Source of the DNA: Catenovulum sp052056295
GTDB taxonomy: Bacteria > Pseudomonadota > Gammaproteobacteria > Enterobacterales > Alteromonadaceae
Length of the DNA: 64,000 nucleotides
NCBI RefSeq assembly: GCF_052056295.1
Contig: NZ_CP182494.1
Coordinates: 248,001 to 312,000 of the forward strand
Direction of reading: 5' to 3'
Shown: in pieces, positions 17,847 to 27,255 of the stretch
Numbering within the stretch: the stretch's first letter is position 1
How the letters are laid out: every line of letters begins with the position of its first letter
Notes under the pieces: generated by a model
The model's database searches: none
What the model saw: only the letters and a program-made list of their open reading frames with translations
What the model was told of the DNA's origin: nothing
Translations under genes and position numbers: made by a program

Positions 17847-18617
17847 TTAATCGGTTTTTTGGGAAAATTGATCGGCGACCTGACAAATTTCCATAAAGTG
17901 TGATGGATCTAAGCTAGCGCCGCCGACTAACAAACCATCGATATTTTTTTGTTCCAAAAGTAGTGCTGAGTTGGTTTTATTGACGCTACCGCCGTACAAA
18001 ATACGTACTTTTTCGGCAACATCTTTACCAAATAAATGTTTAATCTCTTTACGAATAAAACAATGTACTTCTTCGGCATTTTCCGCTGATGCGGCGTTGC
18101 CTGTGCCTATTGCCCAAACTGGCTCGTAAGCAATTAATACATCGTCACCGCTAAATTCAATGCCTTCTAAACCTTCACTGATTTGTCTAAACAACACATC
18201 ACGGGTCACTCCGGCATCGCGCTCTTCGGCATTTTCACCTATGCATAACACAGGTTTTAAATCGTTGGCTATGGCGCTTTGAACTTTAATATTGCACGAC
18301 TGGTTGTTTTCACGAAACATTGAGCGACGCTCTGAGTGGCCAATTAAACAATATTTACAGCCGGCTTCTTTAAGCATTTGCGCTGAGGTTTCGCCTGTGT
18401 AGGCACCAGACTCAAATTTACTGACGTTTTGACTGCCAATGACTACACTCGAGTACTGTAAAAAACTCAGCATTTCACGTAGATAAATATAGGGTGGGCA
18501 GACTACTACATCGGCTTTAAAGTATTTTCGGATAAAACTGGCAACTGATTTACACAATAAATCTATGTCACCATTGAGTTTCCAGTTGGCAATAATAATA
18601 GGGTTTCTAGCTTTCAT
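17847..18617 (-). CDS. tpiA: Triosephosphate isomerase
   Basis: 256 residues from the ATG at 18617, placed 8 bp after AAAGGTGG; a GTG four codons earlier would overlap that site. Interconverts glyceraldehyde 3-phosphate and dihydroxyacetone phosphate. Shows NWKLNG at the start, the catalytic His in IGHSERR, the catalytic Glu in AYEPVWAIGTG and the phosphate-binding LYGGSVN and LVGGASL. Paired with the downstream class II aldolase, and separated from kdgK by a 264-bp inverted-repeat element. Probably a second, pathway-specific copy. Confidence 0.96.
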   Translation of the reverse strand: MKARNPIIIANWKLNGDIDLLCKSVASFIRKYFKADVVVCPPYIYLREMLSFLQYSSVVIGSQNVSKFESGAYTGETSAQMLKEAGCKYCLIGHSERRSMFRENNQSCNIKVQSAIANDLKPVLCIGENAEERDAGVTRDVLFRQISEGLEGIEFSGDDVLIAYEPVWAIGTGNAASAENAEEVHCFIRKEIKHLFGKDVAEKVRILYGGSVNKTNSALLLEQKNIDGLLVGGASLDPSHFMEICQVADQFSQKTD

Positions 18618-18675
18618 AACGACAACCACCTTTAAAAAAAGAACATCCTTGTAAAAAGTACGACTACTAAATTGT

Positions 18676-18939
18676 GGGCCTATTTATCTTTCGTGAACAA
18701 TTTTGCAGCGAATTGTTTGGTATTTGTACAAGGCATAGCGATTGTCATGTAGTTGAACTACATAAATGAGCTATAACGAAGTAGAAATGCCAAACAAACA
18801 CTGCCTTTCAGGTTCGTTCTAAATGCTTTTTACTCTATGTTGCAGCATTTCGACTTAATTCATTAGGCCTTCAACGCTGCGCCTTGATTAAAAAGCATTT
18901 AGTTAGAACAAAATTTGTTCCCGAAAAATAAACAGGCCC
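18676..18939. mobile_element. MITE-like element with ~29-bp terminal inverted repeats
   Basis: The ends GGGCCTATTTATCTTTCG (18676 onward) and, read from the other side, GGGCCTGTTTATTTTTCG (from 18939) continue as matching GGAACAA(A)TTTT-like repeats. Inside, a second inverted pair holds GCATTTAG/CTAAATGC arms next to GTTCTAA. There is no open reading frame of note, so it looks like a non-autonomous, folded element of ~264 bp. It is inserted between tpiA and kdgK in an otherwise continuous operon. No clear target duplication is visible. Confidence 0.65.
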
Positions 18940-18965
18940 TAATCTTTTAAAATAGCAAAGGCGTG

Positions 18966-19913
18966 TTATTTTGCAGGTGCGAAGTCCAAAAATAACTGTT
19001 TTACTTTTTTCGAGAATATTTCTGCGTCAACAATGGCACCTTTGTGCTGAACAACTTCACCAGCAATGCTGCTGGCCATTTTTACGCTGGTTTCAATATC
19101 GTAACCATTTAAACGCGCGCCAAAATAAACGCCATTAAATGAATCACCCGCTGAGGTGGTGTCGACCACATTAGTCACTGGGGTAATCTTGACGACAGTT
19201 TGTTTGTTTTTATATTGCACAGTTACGTGTTTAGCACCGTTTTTGAGCACCAATTCTTTAATTGGGTAAACTGACAAAAAGTCTAAAACCCCTTGTTCAT
19301 CTTCAATGCCGTATAACAGACTGAAGTCTTCAACACCTGGCAATAAAATGTCAGACAAGATAAAACATTGTTGAAACAAGGTTTTTGCAACGTTGGCGTC
19401 AGCCCAAAGTTTTGGTCGATAGTTAGGGTCAAAGGCAATCCGCACGCCTTTTTGTTTTAACTTATCTAACAAATCAAAGAACTTGGCTTGATCTTCTTTT
19501 GGTAAAATGGCTAAAGAAATACCAGAGAAAAAGAAAATATCAGCACTGCTTAATGATTGAATCTTGCTTGTATCTAACAATTCAATCGTGCGTTTCGCCG
19601 CTGAGTTTTCACGCCAATAGTTAAATATCTTTTCACCCACTTCGTCGTTATGGATCCAGTACAAACCTGGAATTAACTTAGGATGGCGCAATACATTGCT
19701 ATTGTTAAGCTGCTCGCGAGCAAAAGTTTCAACCATTTGCTCACTTTGCAAATCTTCACCGACAGCGGTTAATAAACCGCTGTCGATATATTTAAAGGTT
19801 CGTTTTAAATACACACAAGTATTAAAAACATCACCGCCAAACCCTTGGTGAAGAGCGCCTTCGCGAGAAGAAAGCTCAATCATACATTCACCGAAAGCAA
19901 CAAACTGACTCAT
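18966..19913 (-). CDS. kdgK: 2-keto-3-deoxygluconate kinase (PfkB family)
   Basis: 315 residues. Phosphorylates KDG, the product of DEH reduction, to KDPG for the Entner-Doudoroff aldolase. PfkB-family features: an N-terminal ALHQGFGGDVFNTCVYL (sugar-binding Gly-Gly), and the C-terminal signature DTTSAGDSFNGVYFGARL with the catalytic Asp. Its ATG overlaps the stop codon of the transporter gene (TAATG), implying translational coupling. Confidence 0.93.
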   Translation of the reverse strand: MSQFVAFGECMIELSSREGALHQGFGGDVFNTCVYLKRTFKYIDSGLLTAVGEDLQSEQMVETFAREQLNNSNVLRHPKLIPGLYWIHNDEVGEKIFNYWRENSAAKRTIELLDTSKIQSLSSADIFFFSGISLAILPKEDQAKFFDLLDKLKQKGVRIAFDPNYRPKLWADANVAKTLFQQCFILSDILLPGVEDFSLLYGIEDEQGVLDFLSVYPIKELVLKNGAKHVTVQYKNKQTVVKITPVTNVVDTTSAGDSFNGVYFGARLNGYDIETSVKMASSIAGEVVQHKGAIVDAEIFSKKVKQLFLDFAPAK

Positions 19914-21193
19914 TATTTAGCCCCTTTTTTGGCCACTCTTTTAACTTTGCCGCCAAGTAATACAGAGATAAAACATAAAGGTACGAAGGTTGCTGCCAAA
20001 CCAAATACCACAGAGTAGTTACCACCAGCTGACAAGATAGGTACTAACTGGGTGACCACAATAACGCTGAATACCGCACAAGCACCAGACAAACCAGCCA
20101 AAGAGCCAACCGTTTTACCTGAGAAATAATCGCTCGGTAGTGTTTGAATATTGCCGATAACCACTTGGAAACCGAATAAAATAAAGGCAATTAAGGTTAC
20201 AGCCATAGTTGCAGTGTCAGCGTAAATAGTTGCTAAAAGTGCTGGCAACATAAACAAACAGCCAAAACCAATAACAGTGCGACGAGCGCGGTTAACCGAC
20301 CAACCTTTGTCAATTAATCGGCCAGATAAATAACCACCTAATAAAGCACCGACCATAGCACCAACATACGGAACCCAAGAGAAAGCCCCAATTTGTTGAA
20401 CGTCAAAACCAAATCTTTCATTTAAGTACAGTGGCAACCAAGCAACAAATAACCACCAAACAGGGTCAATAAAGAAACGAGCTGCAATAACACTCCACGC
20501 CTGTTTATGGCTTAATAATTGACGGTATGAAGGAACATATTCTTCTTGTCCACCAGCAGCGTCTTTTTCAGCTTGCTGACCTTGCAAAATGTACTGACGC
20601 TCAGCTTCTGCAATCAATGGACTTTCGCTAGGCGTACCCTTGTATAAATACAACCAAGGAACTAACCAGAATAAACCAACAGCACCTATTACAAAGAAAG
20701 TCGCTTCCCAACCGATAAATGCATATAAAGCAGCAATTAAAGGTGGAGCAATAATAGAACCAATTGACGCACCAGCATTAAAAATGCCTTGGGCTAATGC
20801 ACGTTCTTTAACTGGGAACCACTCAGCATTTACCTTAGTTGCACCCGGCCAGTTACCTGCTTCACTGAAACCTAATAAAAAGCGGAATATCGAAAAGGAT
20901 GTTACTGTGGTGGCAATACCATGCAAAATAGTTGCAATTGACCAAACACCAATTGATAAGGTGAAACCAATACGTGCACCTAATTTATCGAATAAACCAC
21001 CAAATACACCTTGACCGATTGCGTATGAAATCATAAACACAGACATGATATTCGCGTAATCAGATCTATCTAAGCCAACATCTTCGGCAATACCTGGCCA
21101 CATTACCGCTAACGCAGAACGGTCGATATAGTTAATTACTGTTGCTAATGCGATTAAGGCGATTACAGCCCATCTAAGTCGGTTAATAAACAT
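19913..21193 (-). CDS. MFS transporter, hexuronate/DEH uptake (ExuT-like)
   Basis: 426 residues with about 12 membrane helices. It belongs to the anion:cation symporter branch (ExuT/GudP type): N-terminal INYIDRSALAVMWP, the loop GGLFDKLGARIGF, and GNWPGATKVNAEWFPVKERA are hallmarks of hexuronate transporters. Within this operon it should bring the unsaturated uronate monomer or DEH across the inner membrane. Lies 8 bp after kdgF and overlaps kdgK by 1 bp. Confidence 0.9.
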   Translation of the reverse strand: MFINRLRWAVIALIALATVINYIDRSALAVMWPGIAEDVGLDRSDYANIMSVFMISYAIGQGVFGGLFDKLGARIGFTLSIGVWSIATILHGIATTVTSFSIFRFLLGFSEAGNWPGATKVNAEWFPVKERALAQGIFNAGASIGSIIAPPLIAALYAFIGWEATFFVIGAVGLFWLVPWLYLYKGTPSESPLIAEAERQYILQGQQAEKDAAGGQEEYVPSYRQLLSHKQAWSVIAARFFIDPVWWLFVAWLPLYLNERFGFDVQQIGAFSWVPYVGAMVGALLGGYLSGRLIDKGWSVNRARRTVIGFGCLFMLPALLATIYADTATMAVTLIAFILFGFQVVIGNIQTLPSDYFSGKTVGSLAGLSGACAVFSVIVVTQLVPILSAGGNYSVVFGLAATFVPLCFISVLLGGKVKRVAKKGAK

Positions 21194-21201
21194 CTTTCAC
21201 C

Positions 21202-21537
21202 TCACAGAAAATCTTCACGAACTGGACTAAAGGTATCGATTAAAACACCCGCCTCGATACACACAGCACCGTGCAACTCTTCAGGTGGAATATAAAAACC
21301 ATCGCCTGCTGTTAAACGCTGTACTTCGCCATTAATAAATACATCAAATACACCACTTTCCACATAAGTTGATTGTGAATGTGGATGTTGATGACGGTAT
21401 CCTTCTGCGCCTTGTTCAAACCAAACTTTAACTACCATAATTTCATGGTTGTAACCTAAAATTTGACGTTTAACACCGCCGCCTAAATCTTCTACTTGTA
21501 CTTTTTCAGCTTTTACAAAACGTTCACTCTGTGTCAT
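21202..21537 (-). CDS. kdgF: KdgF-like cupin, unsaturated uronate ring-opening
   Basis: 111 residues, a single cupin barrel. Metal-binding motif 1 is HQHPHSQSTYVESG and motif 2 includes PEELHGAV. KdgF proteins speed conversion of the 4,5-unsaturated uronate released by lyases into the linear keto form (DEH in alginate pathways). Position between the lyase/receptor genes and the transporter/kinase genes fits this role. Confidence 0.88.
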   Translation of the reverse strand: MTQSERFVKAEKVQVEDLGGGVKRQILGYNHEIMVVKVWFEQGAEGYRHQHPHSQSTYVESGVFDVFINGEVQRLTAGDGFYIPPEELHGAVCIEAGVLIDTFSPVREDFL

Positions 21538-21656
21538 CGGATACCTCTTTGTATAAATTAAAACTTTAGCTGACCTCTACCTGTTTTCGCTAAAAACAGG
21601 CGCGCGTCCCTGCGCTACACGACTACCGTAAATCAAGGTCAGACTTACGATTCGGT

Positions 21657-23870
21657 TTATTTCGATGCTGTTATCGAAATATCAAACTCTGCTGTAGCTA
21701 CTAATTGATTGTTTTCAATCGCCACTTTTGGTTCACCCACTTGGGTAACTAGCTGTACACTGGCAGAATTTTTAAAACTGTTGTTTTTAATGTGCATTTC
21801 TTGCACACCTAATAACTCAAGGGCCAAACCACCTTTGTTATTTTTGCCTGTACCAACATTAGTGAGTTGGTTATTTTGCATATTTAGGTGCGGGCCAAAG
21901 GTACTTTCATCACGGCCGCCTCGGTATAAACGAACTAGCGTACCTTGAATATTGCTAAAGCTATTGTTAAGCAGTACAACGTGGTCTGCGTTAAATACAC
22001 CTAGGTCATCTGTTTCTTTATTCAGGCGCAAAATGTCACCCGTGATATTTTTAAACTCAGAATTAGTGATAGAAATTGTGTCTGCAAGGCTTCTAAAACC
22101 AGCATCAAATATGTTGTAAAAACCATTGATGTCTAAGTCACGCACTACCAAGTTATCCATGACTAAACGGAAGTTTTTGTACATACCAGACTTCAAGGTT
22201 CTAAAAATGGTATTACCTTTATAATCAGGGGCTGCATCTCCTGCTATAGTGACATCAAGCATTTTTAATGAGCCATTGTTTTGAATTTCTAAAAAGGTAC
22301 TGCGCATTGGTAAAATGGTTACATCTGCACCTTTTTGTGCTTTAACTGTGATGGTTTTATCTAAAAAGATAATTTTTGGTGACGGATACAAACCAGCAGC
22401 AAGTTCTAGCACGTCGCCGTCATCGGCCGCAGCAATCGCATCAAATAAAGTATTCTCACCCGCTTGTACTTGATGAACTTTACCTGAATCAAACGGGGTA
22501 AAAGCGGCTTTTTTGCCATACCAAGCAGGACCAACTTGTTCTTTGGATAAAACCTTAAAGTTTTTCGCCACACCTACATTGTTAATGTTTGCAGGGTAAA
22601 TTAAACCGTTAGCTGCACGTTTGATTTTTAATCTATTTGCTGAAGTGTTATCTAAAGGGATTGCGCGACTCAACACATTTACCGCTGGGTTATTGTCGAA
22701 ATCTATACCTGATGCATCTGAATGCACAGTGACTAAATTTTTTTCTGTATGGTTGTAGATAAAGTTATTGGTAAAAGTTGAATCGCTTGGCGCTTCACTT
22801 CGTTCTGCATCTGCACCTGCACCAATTTCAATAAAATCTAAATCTACAAAAGTGTTATTTTCTATTTGTGCATTTTTTACTGACATATAACGGTTAACCG
22901 GTGAATTTGGTACCCCATTCATCACAGTAAAACCTGCGCCAAAACGATAACCTGTTAACCCTTCTAAATAGTTGTTACGTACGACTTGGTCTTGGTTGAT
23001 AATACGAATACCGCCTGTGTGCTCAACACCATGGCCAAAAAACACGTTTGATTCAACCAAATTCCCATTGCCGTGACGCAAGGTTAATGTACCTTTTGAG
23101 CGATCAAACACATTGTTGGTTAAACGGTTTTTACCGGATTTAATCGAAATAATTTCAACCTCACCATCACAGTTTTCAAAGTAGTTTGAGTCAATTGTGG
23201 TCAGTGAATTAAACATTGAATAATGGCTAGTACCAACGCGTAAAGTTTCACCACCATTTGAACCAAACACTGGACGATAACCAAAATAGTTGTGGTCGAT
23301 TAAATGGTTATTTTCACGACTTTCTTCAGTGTCTAATCTTACCGCTACTGTTACACCGCGGTTGCGTTTACCCGCCAGATAATTGTGGTCAAAACGATTA
23401 TTTTTTCCATATAGAGCAACCCAATAATCAGACTCGAATCTGTCAGGGTTGCTAAACTCATCAATCACTACTTCGGTTACACGGCTGTGATATGCAAGCT
23501 TGTCTTTGTTAATTCTAAAAGAAATAACCTCAGGGCTAGGGGTATAACCTTGAGTAAACACCAATCCTTTAACAACTAAATACTCACCTGCTAAACGCAA
23601 GTTAGATTGACCAGTAATCAATACCTGTCCGTTAGTTTGTGCGCGTAAAGTAATTGGTTTAGCTTGAGTACCTTGGCCGTGAAAAACTATTTCAAAGTTC
23701 TCCCATTGACCATTTGCTAATACAACTTCGTCACCAGCTTGTAGCTTGTTCGCCACTTGCTGATATTGCGCAATTGTTTTAACTAAATAAGTCTCGGCGT
23801 TAGCGCTATAGGCAATACAAGCCAATAACACAATAATAGATAAACCGAATGTATTCCGTGTGATTTTCAT
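21657..23870 (-). CDS. PL6 alginate lyase
   Basis: 737 residues from the ATG at 23870, which gives a proper signal peptide (cleavage after SANA); an upstream in-frame codon would add an unlikely 15 residues. Right-handed parallel beta-helix lyase. The PL6 catalytic surface is visible: NGGETLRVG (calcium site region), VEIISIKS (Lys base) and GTLTLRHGNGN (Arg acid). The C-terminal ~300 residues form a second beta-helix domain, as in two-domain PL6 enzymes. Acts in the periplasm or outside, cutting alginate by beta-elimination. Downstream of the TonB receptor in the same operon. Confidence 0.92.
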   Translation of the reverse strand: MKITRNTFGLSIIVLLACIAYSANAETYLVKTIAQYQQVANKLQAGDEVVLANGQWENFEIVFHGQGTQAKPITLRAQTNGQVLITGQSNLRLAGEYLVVKGLVFTQGYTPSPEVISFRINKDKLAYHSRVTEVVIDEFSNPDRFESDYWVALYGKNNRFDHNYLAGKRNRGVTVAVRLDTEESRENNHLIDHNYFGYRPVFGSNGGETLRVGTSHYSMFNSLTTIDSNYFENCDGEVEIISIKSGKNRLTNNVFDRSKGTLTLRHGNGNLVESNVFFGHGVEHTGGIRIINQDQVVRNNYLEGLTGYRFGAGFTVMNGVPNSPVNRYMSVKNAQIENNTFVDLDFIEIGAGADAERSEAPSDSTFTNNFIYNHTEKNLVTVHSDASGIDFDNNPAVNVLSRAIPLDNTSANRLKIKRAANGLIYPANINNVGVAKNFKVLSKEQVGPAWYGKKAAFTPFDSGKVHQVQAGENTLFDAIAAADDGDVLELAAGLYPSPKIIFLDKTITVKAQKGADVTILPMRSTFLEIQNNGSLKMLDVTIAGDAAPDYKGNTIFRTLKSGMYKNFRLVMDNLVVRDLDINGFYNIFDAGFRSLADTISITNSEFKNITGDILRLNKETDDLGVFNADHVVLLNNSFSNIQGTLVRLYRGGRDESTFGPHLNMQNNQLTNVGTGKNNKGGLALELLGVQEMHIKNNSFKNSASVQLVTQVGEPKVAIENNQLVATAEFDISITASK

Positions 23871-23950
23871 ATAAACGCTACCGTTAAAAAAAGCGGAACA
23901 TTCGCAAGTAGGCAAATGGAATGTTCCGCTGAAGAACCAACCTTTACAGA

Positions 23951-26900
23951 TTAAAACTTAGCTTTAAGTGACAAGAAGTACTTAGAGCCAGTAGATGAAA
24001 TTTCATGGATGTTTGAATCTACACCACGAACTTGCACCTGAGGTTCGTTTAACAAGTTCAGCGCTTTTAAGCTCACTGAGAATGTTTTGTTGATTTTGTA
24101 CTTAGCACTGAAATCTAAGTATTCAGAGTCAAGTACATGGCGAATCGAATTATCGTCAAATAGATCACTTGGTTGATAATATTTTGAACGGAATTTATAC
24201 AACACACGGAATGACACATCATCGAAATCCCAGTAAACAGAGGCAGACGCTGTTTCTTTCGAGTTACCCCACATATTTGCAGGCTCAATTGTGGTTGGAT
24301 ATCTTCTATCTATCGTCTCGTAATCACTGTCTGCATAGTTGTAAGCAGCTTTAATACCTATACCATCAAATGGCGCTGGCAATTCGCTAAAGTGTTTTTG
24401 AGCAGAAATTTCAATACCGGTAATAGTAGACTCTTGGTCTAACACATCATTTACGCTAACACGTTTAGTCATAGTGTAAGTGTCATCACCAAATGCTACG
24501 TTAAAGTCTTCATTTACTGGAGAAGCACCTAAAACTGCATTAAAGCGTTTCCAGTAGTAGGCCGCACTTAAGTATGCGTCTTCACTTGGATACCATTCCA
24601 ACGAGATATCACCATTCCATGACATTAACGGTGCAACTGTCGGATTTCCGCCAACTACGTTGGTAACTAAACCAGATACTTCACCAATGTTTGTGATTTT
24701 TCCATCAACCACGTTTATTGAAACTGAATCATTGCCTGAATCGTCTGTTACGAAAGTTCGACCAGCACCCATATCTTGCAGGGCAACACGAGATAATGAG
24801 CGATAACCAGCAAAGCGCAATTTAACTTCATCATGTAAATCCATAATTAAAGTCGCACTTGGTAACCAACGTAAGTTACTTGACGTAATTACATCAGGTG
24901 ATCCGCCGCTAACAGAGGCCTCAGCTAGTTTATATGCTTGAATACCAGTTGTTGGATCTGGGTCGCCATCTGCAACGATTTCTAAACCACGATTCCAGCT
25001 TAAAGATTCAATTTCAGTATGCACAGCACGTACACCAAAATTACCTTCAATTGGAATACCGGCAAGTTCACTACGATAATTAGCCATAATGTAAGCTGCT
25101 GTTACGCTTTCTGTTGCATCTACGTCGCCCGAACTGCGTGTGTCTGGATTTTCACCAATGTCAGTGTAAGATCGGTTCGCTGCTTCTAACGTGTCTCTGT
25201 CATACATTTGCGCTACTGTACATTCGCCGTCTAACATGGCATAAGCACCTGATCCAGTACCGTCTTGACCACCAAAGAAGTTATTGTTGTTGAATTCACT
25301 AATACAGTTTTCGCTGACATCTTGGAGCAATTGGGTCACGATATGATTACCATCTGCGTCTTTGGCATTGTCGTTTTGTGAATCCCATTCAACATTTGAA
25401 TATCCACCAGCCATGTTCTTTGTCCAACGAGTATCGTTGTCTACAACCATGTTTTCTTGTGAATAACGCACACCGGTTTTGATACTTTCGATAAAGCTAC
25501 CGCCTAGGTAATAATCTACATCTAGACGAGCAGCATAAATGGTGTCATCACGCTTTTCGTGCTCACGATAATAGCGCAATCTGTCTAGCTCATTGCCCCA
25601 CCCTTCAACACTTGCTTGATCAAAAGGTACGCTTGTTGCATCGAATCCGTCTTCCCATGGCGCATTGCCATTGGCATCATCTAGTCCGAATGAAGGTACT
25701 AATGTATTACGGCGATCCCAGGTGTAGTTATACTCATTTGCGGTTTCTACGCGAGCACGGTGACGTAAACGGTAGCGCTCTGAATCAGAGTACGACACAT
25801 CTAATTCAACTTTTAAATTCGTATCCGGAGTATAAGTTGTTTTTAAACCCCAACCTGTGTATTCATCAACTTGGCTACGACGTTCACCAATTAACTGCAG
25901 ATCTGACAAGCCTTTGTAGTAGGTTAAGGCACCTTCATTATTAATTACTATGTCTGCGGGATCATGGTTATCGCGAGAATTCGACACAGCATATTCATGT
26001 CTGTGTTCAACGTACTCAAGTTTTGAATAAACGGCATCAAAGTTGAAATCCCAATGCTCATTTGGCGTATATTGTATCGCTGTTACTATACCTTTACGCT
26101 CGTCTTCATCTTCAATGCTTCTATATGTGAAACTATTAGGCATCATAAATATGCTTGTAGGATCATAAGCACTTAAATCTTGTTCAGGATTATCTACAGA
26201 AGGAAGAATAACGTGATTGCTGCCTCGACCATTACGAGCGTCACAGTCAACCGTTCCGCCTATATCAGAGCCGTCAGCATTACGAAGCGCACATAAATTT
26301 AACGTGGAGCTAGAGGTATATATTTCCTCAGGGTTAGATGAATCTGAATAAGTTAAACCTAACGTATAACCTAAGTGTCCTTCACCCAACTCTGTTTTTT
26401 GTACAGTAGAAAATAATAATTCTTTGCCGTAAGGGCTAAAACCATCAACATGGTTGGCGCCTTGGTTATATACGCCTGTTACTTCAACGATAGTTTCTTC
26501 TTTACCGTAAGAAACTGGTCTTAAAGAACCAACTTCAATAGTTCCGGATACACCACCTTCAACTAAATCTGCTTGTTGGCTCTTATAAACAACAACTTTA
26601 TCAACTAGTTCTGAAGGGAATTTTTTAAAGTTAACAGCGCGGTTTGGACCTGCATTGGTAATTGGTCGACCGTTAAAGGTCGCACTACCTAAAAACGGAC
26701 CTAAACCACGTAATGAAATTTCGTTTTGGCTACCTTTTAATCTATGGCCAGTTGCACCTGGCACGTTTTCAATAACGTCTGACAACGACAAGCCTGGTAA
26801 GTCACCAAAATCTGCTGCTGCTATTGCATCAACAACTGCTACGGTATGTTTCTTCTCACTTAATGAGCGACTCATAGTCGCACGATTACCTGTAACTTGA

Positions 26901-27049
26901 ATAACTTCTGCTACTTCTTCGTCTTGTGCTACTTCTTCCGCAGCGATAACCGCTTGTGGAGCCATAGACAACAAAAGAGTTGAGCTACCGTATACAAATA
27001 CATTTCTAATCGCTTCAGCGATTTTATTTGTTTTATGTGTTTGTTTCAT
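23951..27049 (-). CDS. TonB-dependent receptor, alginate oligosaccharide uptake
   Basis: 1032 residues with a long signal region (1-37), a short acidic linker, the plug domain (about 50-175; PGLSLSDVIENVPGATGH, SLRGLGPFLGSATFNGRPI) and a 22-strand barrel ending in the aromatic KYFLSLKAKF. It belongs to the carbohydrate-type receptors of Alteromonadales that work without SusD. As first gene of the leftward operon with PL6, kdgF and the transporter, its ligand is inferred to be oligoalginate. Confidence 0.9.
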   Translation of the reverse strand: MKQTHKTNKIAEAIRNVFVYGSSTLLLSMAPQAVIAAEEVAQDEEVAEVIQVTGNRATMSRSLSEKKHTVAVVDAIAAADFGDLPGLSLSDVIENVPGATGHRLKGSQNEISLRGLGPFLGSATFNGRPITNAGPNRAVNFKKFPSELVDKVVVYKSQQADLVEGGVSGTIEVGSLRPVSYGKEETIVEVTGVYNQGANHVDGFSPYGKELLFSTVQKTELGEGHLGYTLGLTYSDSSNPEEIYTSSSTLNLCALRNADGSDIGGTVDCDARNGRGSNHVILPSVDNPEQDLSAYDPTSIFMMPNSFTYRSIEDEDERKGIVTAIQYTPNEHWDFNFDAVYSKLEYVEHRHEYAVSNSRDNHDPADIVINNEGALTYYKGLSDLQLIGERRSQVDEYTGWGLKTTYTPDTNLKVELDVSYSDSERYRLRHRARVETANEYNYTWDRRNTLVPSFGLDDANGNAPWEDGFDATSVPFDQASVEGWGNELDRLRYYREHEKRDDTIYAARLDVDYYLGGSFIESIKTGVRYSQENMVVDNDTRWTKNMAGGYSNVEWDSQNDNAKDADGNHIVTQLLQDVSENCISEFNNNNFFGGQDGTGSGAYAMLDGECTVAQMYDRDTLEAANRSYTDIGENPDTRSSGDVDATESVTAAYIMANYRSELAGIPIEGNFGVRAVHTEIESLSWNRGLEIVADGDPDPTTGIQAYKLAEASVSGGSPDVITSSNLRWLPSATLIMDLHDEVKLRFAGYRSLSRVALQDMGAGRTFVTDDSGNDSVSINVVDGKITNIGEVSGLVTNVVGGNPTVAPLMSWNGDISLEWYPSEDAYLSAAYYWKRFNAVLGASPVNEDFNVAFGDDTYTMTKRVSVNDVLDQESTITGIEISAQKHFSELPAPFDGIGIKAAYNYADSDYETIDRRYPTTIEPANMWGNSKETASASVYWDFDDVSFRVLYKFRSKYYQPSDLFDDNSIRHVLDSEYLDFSAKYKINKTFSVSLKALNLLNEPQVQVRGVDSNIHEISSTGSKYFLSLKAKF

Positions 27050-27152
27050 GCTGAGTCCTCTATCTGACCTTTATGTTTTACCTAATTTAAAATGATCACG
27101 ATTCAATTGTCAAACACTTTAAAATATTTTTAACATAAAGTGTTTTACAAGG

Positions 27153-27162
27153 TGGTATACCA
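27153..27162. promoter_or_regulatory. UxuR/ExuR-type operator palindrome TGGTATACCA
   Basis: Perfect 10-bp palindrome in the 206-bp divergent region between the TonB receptor gene and the GntR regulator gene. It equals the core of the E. coli UxuR/ExuR operator (AAATTGGTATACCAATTT), whose proteins are FadR-subfamily GntR regulators like the one encoded next to it. Related sites: TGGTATACAT at 34109 and TGGTTTACCA at 14445. Confidence 0.6.
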
Positions 27163-27255
27163 TGACTATAGTCAAATTTAGGGTGGAAACAATAAAGATA
27201 GATTTTGTTTTACAATTTTGCTAATTTAATAGTCATATTAATTGTAAGAAATTAA

